Positions 7,900-9,926 of a stretch of 9,926 nucleotides of DNA are shown here, piece after piece. The position numbers and the translations under genes were made by a program. Source of the DNA: Bacteroidales bacterium (GTDB taxonomy: Bacteria; Bacteroidota; Bacteroidia; Bacteroidales; NBLH01); assembly GCA_026988445.1 (NCBI GenBank), contig JALSLF010000486.1, positions 1-9,926 on the forward strand, written 5' to 3'. The notes under the pieces are model-generated. The model saw only the letters and a program-made list of their open reading frames with translations, made no database searches and was not told where the DNA came from. Position 1 is the stretch's first letter, and every line of letters starts with the position of its first letter.

Positions 7900-9353
7900 T
7901 TTACTATTATTATCTCCGGTATTCTAATCAATTTATTATCTTCCTTACTAAAAATTATTTCTTGAAATCTTTCAGTATTGTAATCATGTGTAAACTTATT
8001 TAGTACTCTGATGTATGTAAAAACTTCTGCAAGTCCTTCATTAACACCGCCGTTATCATTAATAATGTCTAAAAGTGTTGCTTGATTCTTTTTGTTTAGA
8101 GTTTTATTAATTCTGTCGATAATTGTTTTCTCATCGATGTTCTTTTTAGAGAATATTTGTTGCAGATGTTCAGATTCTACAATATTGCTTTCTGAAATAA
8201 GTGGTTTATCTTTATAAATAATTTCTTCTTTTTGTTCATAAGTTAATGTGCGGTCAAAAGGAATATTTATGAGAATACCGGTATCAATGTTTAATGATAT
8301 ATTGGGAACATTCCTTGTTTTGCTAATCTCAATTAAATTAGATTTTATTTCGTTAATTAATTTTGTGGCAATTTCTCTTTTTGAAACGGCATTTTCCCTA
8401 ATTATTCGGCTTAATTTTTCAGCCATCTTATCATTGGCTTTGGTAACTTTTTTTCCGGAAATAAACAAATAATTTGTCATTCTTAACAAAAAATCATCAT
8501 TTATTGGAATATCCTTCTCTTTTAATATTTTATAAAGTTCAGAAACAAGTTCATTCCATAAATTTTGCTGCTCACTCATTAAAAAATGCCAAAAAGAATA
8601 AAAACTTTTCCCTTGATGACTTTCTTTAAGTTCGTCCAAAGCGTCAAATGTAAAAGACAAAATTTCACTTTTGGCTATTTCTAAATTTGAATGCTTTTGA
8701 TATATTTCTTTCGTAATGTTTTTAAAGTTATCTTCAACTTCTTTAAAATCTGAAAGTAATTCCTTTGCCATCTGTAATAATTGGTTAAATCTGGGTGTTA
8801 TTTCAAATTCTTCAAAAACTTTTACATCTTCACCCATTTCCAAACGCTCAATTTGATGTTTAATTTCCAGCTCTTTTTGTTTTAAAATTTCTATACGTTT
8901 TTGAACATCTTCATTTGAATATTCAACTATTTCTTTTAATTGGTTAAATAACATTTTAAATTTAGATTCTGTACCTACAAATTCTTTCTTTTTCAAACTT
9001 GTAAGCCAGTCAATTGTCTTATTGGTATGAGATGATAATTCATAAATCACATCACCATTTTCATTCCTGTAATTTGTTAGAAATCCTTTATTCGTCCATT
9101 TTTTTATATATTTCTTTGCTTTTTCTTCGTAAGTATCAAAAATATTGATTTCATTGTCTTCATCAGTATCAACCTTTTTGAATTCCAAAAAATCAGATAA
9201 TGACAAGAGTAAACTTTCATATGATAGGCTACTTTTATCAGTTTTAAAAATTCTGATAAAAAACTCTAAAATAATATCTCGCTGTTTAAGTCTCAATATT
9301 TCAACACTTGGAGAATCGTGTAAAATTTTTAATATTTCTATTTCATCAATCAT
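7896..9353 (-). CDS. jetA: JetA, Wadjet kleisin-like subunit (DUF3375)
   Basis: The first gene of the operon, 485 residues from ATG 9353. JetA is the MukF-like kleisin that links the two JetC heads and recruits JetB. The start MIDEIEILKILHDSPSVEIL with RLKQRDIILEFFIRIF matches the usual DUF3375 opening. Other family marks are FVGTESKFK (125-133), a helical, charged segment about 145-175, and SFYSFWHFL (250-258), followed by a C-terminal winged-helix-like region. Its overall length is normal. An in-frame ATG at 9401 would add 16 residues (MQKNYFHLTLFYNKYF) that do not look like the family and would reach into the repeat at 9394-9462, so I prefer 9353. No Shine-Dalgarno sequence precedes it; the upstream bases are A/T-rich, as is usual in Bacteroidota. 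It ends in an ATGA overlap with jetB. Confidence 0.92.
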   Translation of the reverse strand: MIDEIEILKILHDSPSVEILRLKQRDIILEFFIRIFKTDKSSLSYESLLLSLSDFLEFKKVDTDEDNEINIFDTYEEKAKKYIKKWTNKGFLTNYRNENGDVIYELSSHTNKTIDWLTSLKKKEFVGTESKFKMLFNQLKEIVEYSNEDVQKRIEILKQKELEIKHQIERLEMGEDVKVFEEFEITPRFNQLLQMAKELLSDFKEVEDNFKNITKEIYQKHSNLEIAKSEILSFTFDALDELKESHQGKSFYSFWHFLMSEQQNLWNELVSELYKILKEKDIPINDDFLLRMTNYLFISGKKVTKANDKMAEKLSRIIRENAVSKREIATKLINEIKSNLIEISKTRNVPNISLNIDTGILINIPFDRTLTYEQKEEIIYKDKPLISESNIVESEHLQQIFSKKNIDEKTIIDRINKTLNKKNQATLLDIINDNGGVNEGLAEVFTYIRVLNKFTHDYNTERFQEIIFSKEDNKLIRIPEIIIVK

Positions 9354-9393
9354 AAAATATTTATTATAGAATAGTGTAAGATGAAAATAGTTC

Positions 9394-9462
9394 TTTTGCA
9401 ATTTTGGATTTGAGTGATGGCTCGTGCGAATTGCAAATGTGCTATTTGTGCTGTAGTATTTC
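9394..9462. repeat. Direct repeat copy B, upstream of jetA
   Basis: This stretch matches the right-hand end of the element at 2520-2800 in the same orientation. Shared parts are tttgcaa-tttt(t)gg, then tggct[t/c] plus gtgcgaattgcaaatgtg (9418-9441 versus 2754-2777, 23 of 24 identical), then a weaker tgtgc/gtag tail. Only the terminal 70 bp is shared; the hairpin-rich left part of copy A has no clear equivalent here. Together with copy A it brackets the Wadjet operon, starting about 40 bp upstream of jetA. Confidence 0.65.
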
Positions 9463-9730
9463 TTTCTATTTTTCTATTTGCTAACAAAATTTTCATTGTT
9501 TACGGTTTCTTTTTTGCATGAAGCACAACGTTAAGATTGATGTAACACCAATCCCTTATTATCGGATTAAAAATAGGAATAATTTATGTTTATGCAAAAA
9601 AATTAACTTTTGCATTGCTTTTAAACAGAACCGGGCAAATTGCGGTAAAAGCCAGACTTCAACTTCGTTAATTGACTGTGTGTAAATAAATTATTGTTTA
9701 CGGGCTTTGTAAATATTAGTTGCAGTCCGA

Positions 9731-9789
9731 CTTGACTTGACAGCTTGTAAAACTCCTTGACTTGACCGCCTGCGAAGCGCCTGTCAAGG
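9731..9789. repeat. Short tandem and inverted repeat, G+C-richer than its surroundings
   Basis: cttgacttgac occurs at 9731-9741 and again at 9756-9766. CCTTGAC (9755-9761) pairs with GTCAAGG (9783-9789), with a loop that includes cgcctgcgaagcgcc. A T-rich run (tctttttg) follows on the plus strand, so it could also act as a weak plus-strand terminator. Function unknown. Confidence 0.45.
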
Positions 9790-9867
9790 TCTTTTTGTTT
9801 AAAAGCTTTTTTATTTTTAAAAAGAGCAAATAAAGGTTTCCAGGGAAAAAACATTTTCAGAAAAAAA

Positions 9868-9903
9868 CACTGTCAGGTGCTGACGCACACTGACAGGTTT
9901 TTG
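9868..9903. terminator. Bidirectional intrinsic terminator
   Basis: CTGTCAG-GTGC (9870-9880) pairs with GCAC-a-CTGACAG (9885-9896): an 11-bp stem, one bulged base and a TGAC loop. The plus strand continues with G and a run of Ts (9898-9902), and the A-run at 9861-9867 supplies a T-run on the minus strand. It would stop transcription in both directions, separating the Wadjet region from whatever lies beyond 9926. Confidence 0.75.
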
Positions 9904-9926
9904 CATGGAAGTGATATACGCTGTTA

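Larger units (their letters stand above)
2794..9353 (-). other. Wadjet (JetABCD) plasmid-defence operon
   Basis: Four genes in the canonical order jetA-jetB-jetC-jetD fill this stretch without real gaps: jetA/jetB share ATGA (4-bp overlap), jetB/jetC overlap by 17 bp with the preferred start, and jetC/jetD are 2 bp apart. This implies one transcript and coupled translation. Family knowledge: JetABC is a MukBEF-like SMC complex that translocates along DNA, and JetD is the nuclease that cleaves circular plasmids. Gene sizes and domain content fit type I best. ATPase and nuclease motifs are intact in all relevant subunits. No TAnnTTTG promoter was found upstream of jetA, so the control of the operon is not visible. 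Confidence 0.93.
9463..9926. other. Gene-free tail with hairpins
   Basis: I find no credible gene here. The stretch holds tgctaacaaaatttt (9479-9493, reverse complement of 2687-2701); AGCACAA (9522-9528), complementary to TTGTGCT at 9446-9452 in repeat B; a small stem TAAGATTG (9532-9539) with CAAT-cc-CTTA (9549-9558); and ATGCAAAA (9592-9599) with TTTTGCAT (9608-9615), an 8-bp stem. After these come the repeat at 9731-9789 and the terminator at 9868-9903. A 77-codon minus-strand frame (9621-9854) crosses the repeat and does not resemble a protein gene. Confidence 0.5.

Noticed and set aside
3275..9369. Several 60-90 codon frames inside the jet genes, mostly on the plus strand
   Set aside because: Shadows of the jet genes; mostly Phe/Leu/Ser-rich translations of the antisense of Lys/Glu-rich coiled coils.
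9621..9854. 77-codon minus-strand open frame
   Set aside because: It is read through the repeat at 9731-9789, shows no recognisable domain or signal, and has an odd composition; more likely a chance frame in non-coding DNA.

Overview
The window looks like an accessory stretch of a Bacteroidota chromosome (flavobacterial or a relative). The evidence is low G+C, no clear Shine-Dalgarno sequences before the genes, promoter elements of the TAnnTTTG type, and a surface protein at the left edge that resembles the Wzi/RemB-like outer-membrane proteins of gliding Bacteroidota. All five convincing genes lie on the minus strand.

Layout, left to right: (1) 1-1027, the N-terminal 342 codons of an exported outer-membrane protein that runs off the window; (2) 1288-2409, a stand-alone AAA ATPase with a C-terminal DUF4143 domain; a putative promoter and two GTGAA-N4-TTCAC palindromes lie directly upstream; (3) 2520-2800, an intergenic element rich in inverted repeats; (4) 2794-9353, a complete four-gene Wadjet plasmid-defence operon transcribed jetA-jetB-jetC-jetD, with overlapping or almost touching genes; (5) 9354-9926, a gene-free tail with a second copy of the end of the intergenic repeat, several hairpins, a short tandem/inverted repeat and a strong bidirectional terminator.

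JetA (kleisin-like), JetB (MukE-like) and JetC (SMC ATPase) should form a MukBEF-like DNA-translocating complex. JetD, with an intact Toprim-type catalytic site, should be the nuclease that cuts small circular DNA. All expected motifs are present, so the system looks functional. It is a known system, most like type I Wadjet.

The less expected signals are in the non-coding DNA. The Wadjet operon is bracketed by direct repeats (24-bp core, one mismatch, about 6.66 kb apart), as if it were an exchangeable cassette. The neighbouring ATPase gene carries twin operator-like palindromes 32 bp apart. No CRISPR array, tRNA, rRNA, integrase or transposase was seen.
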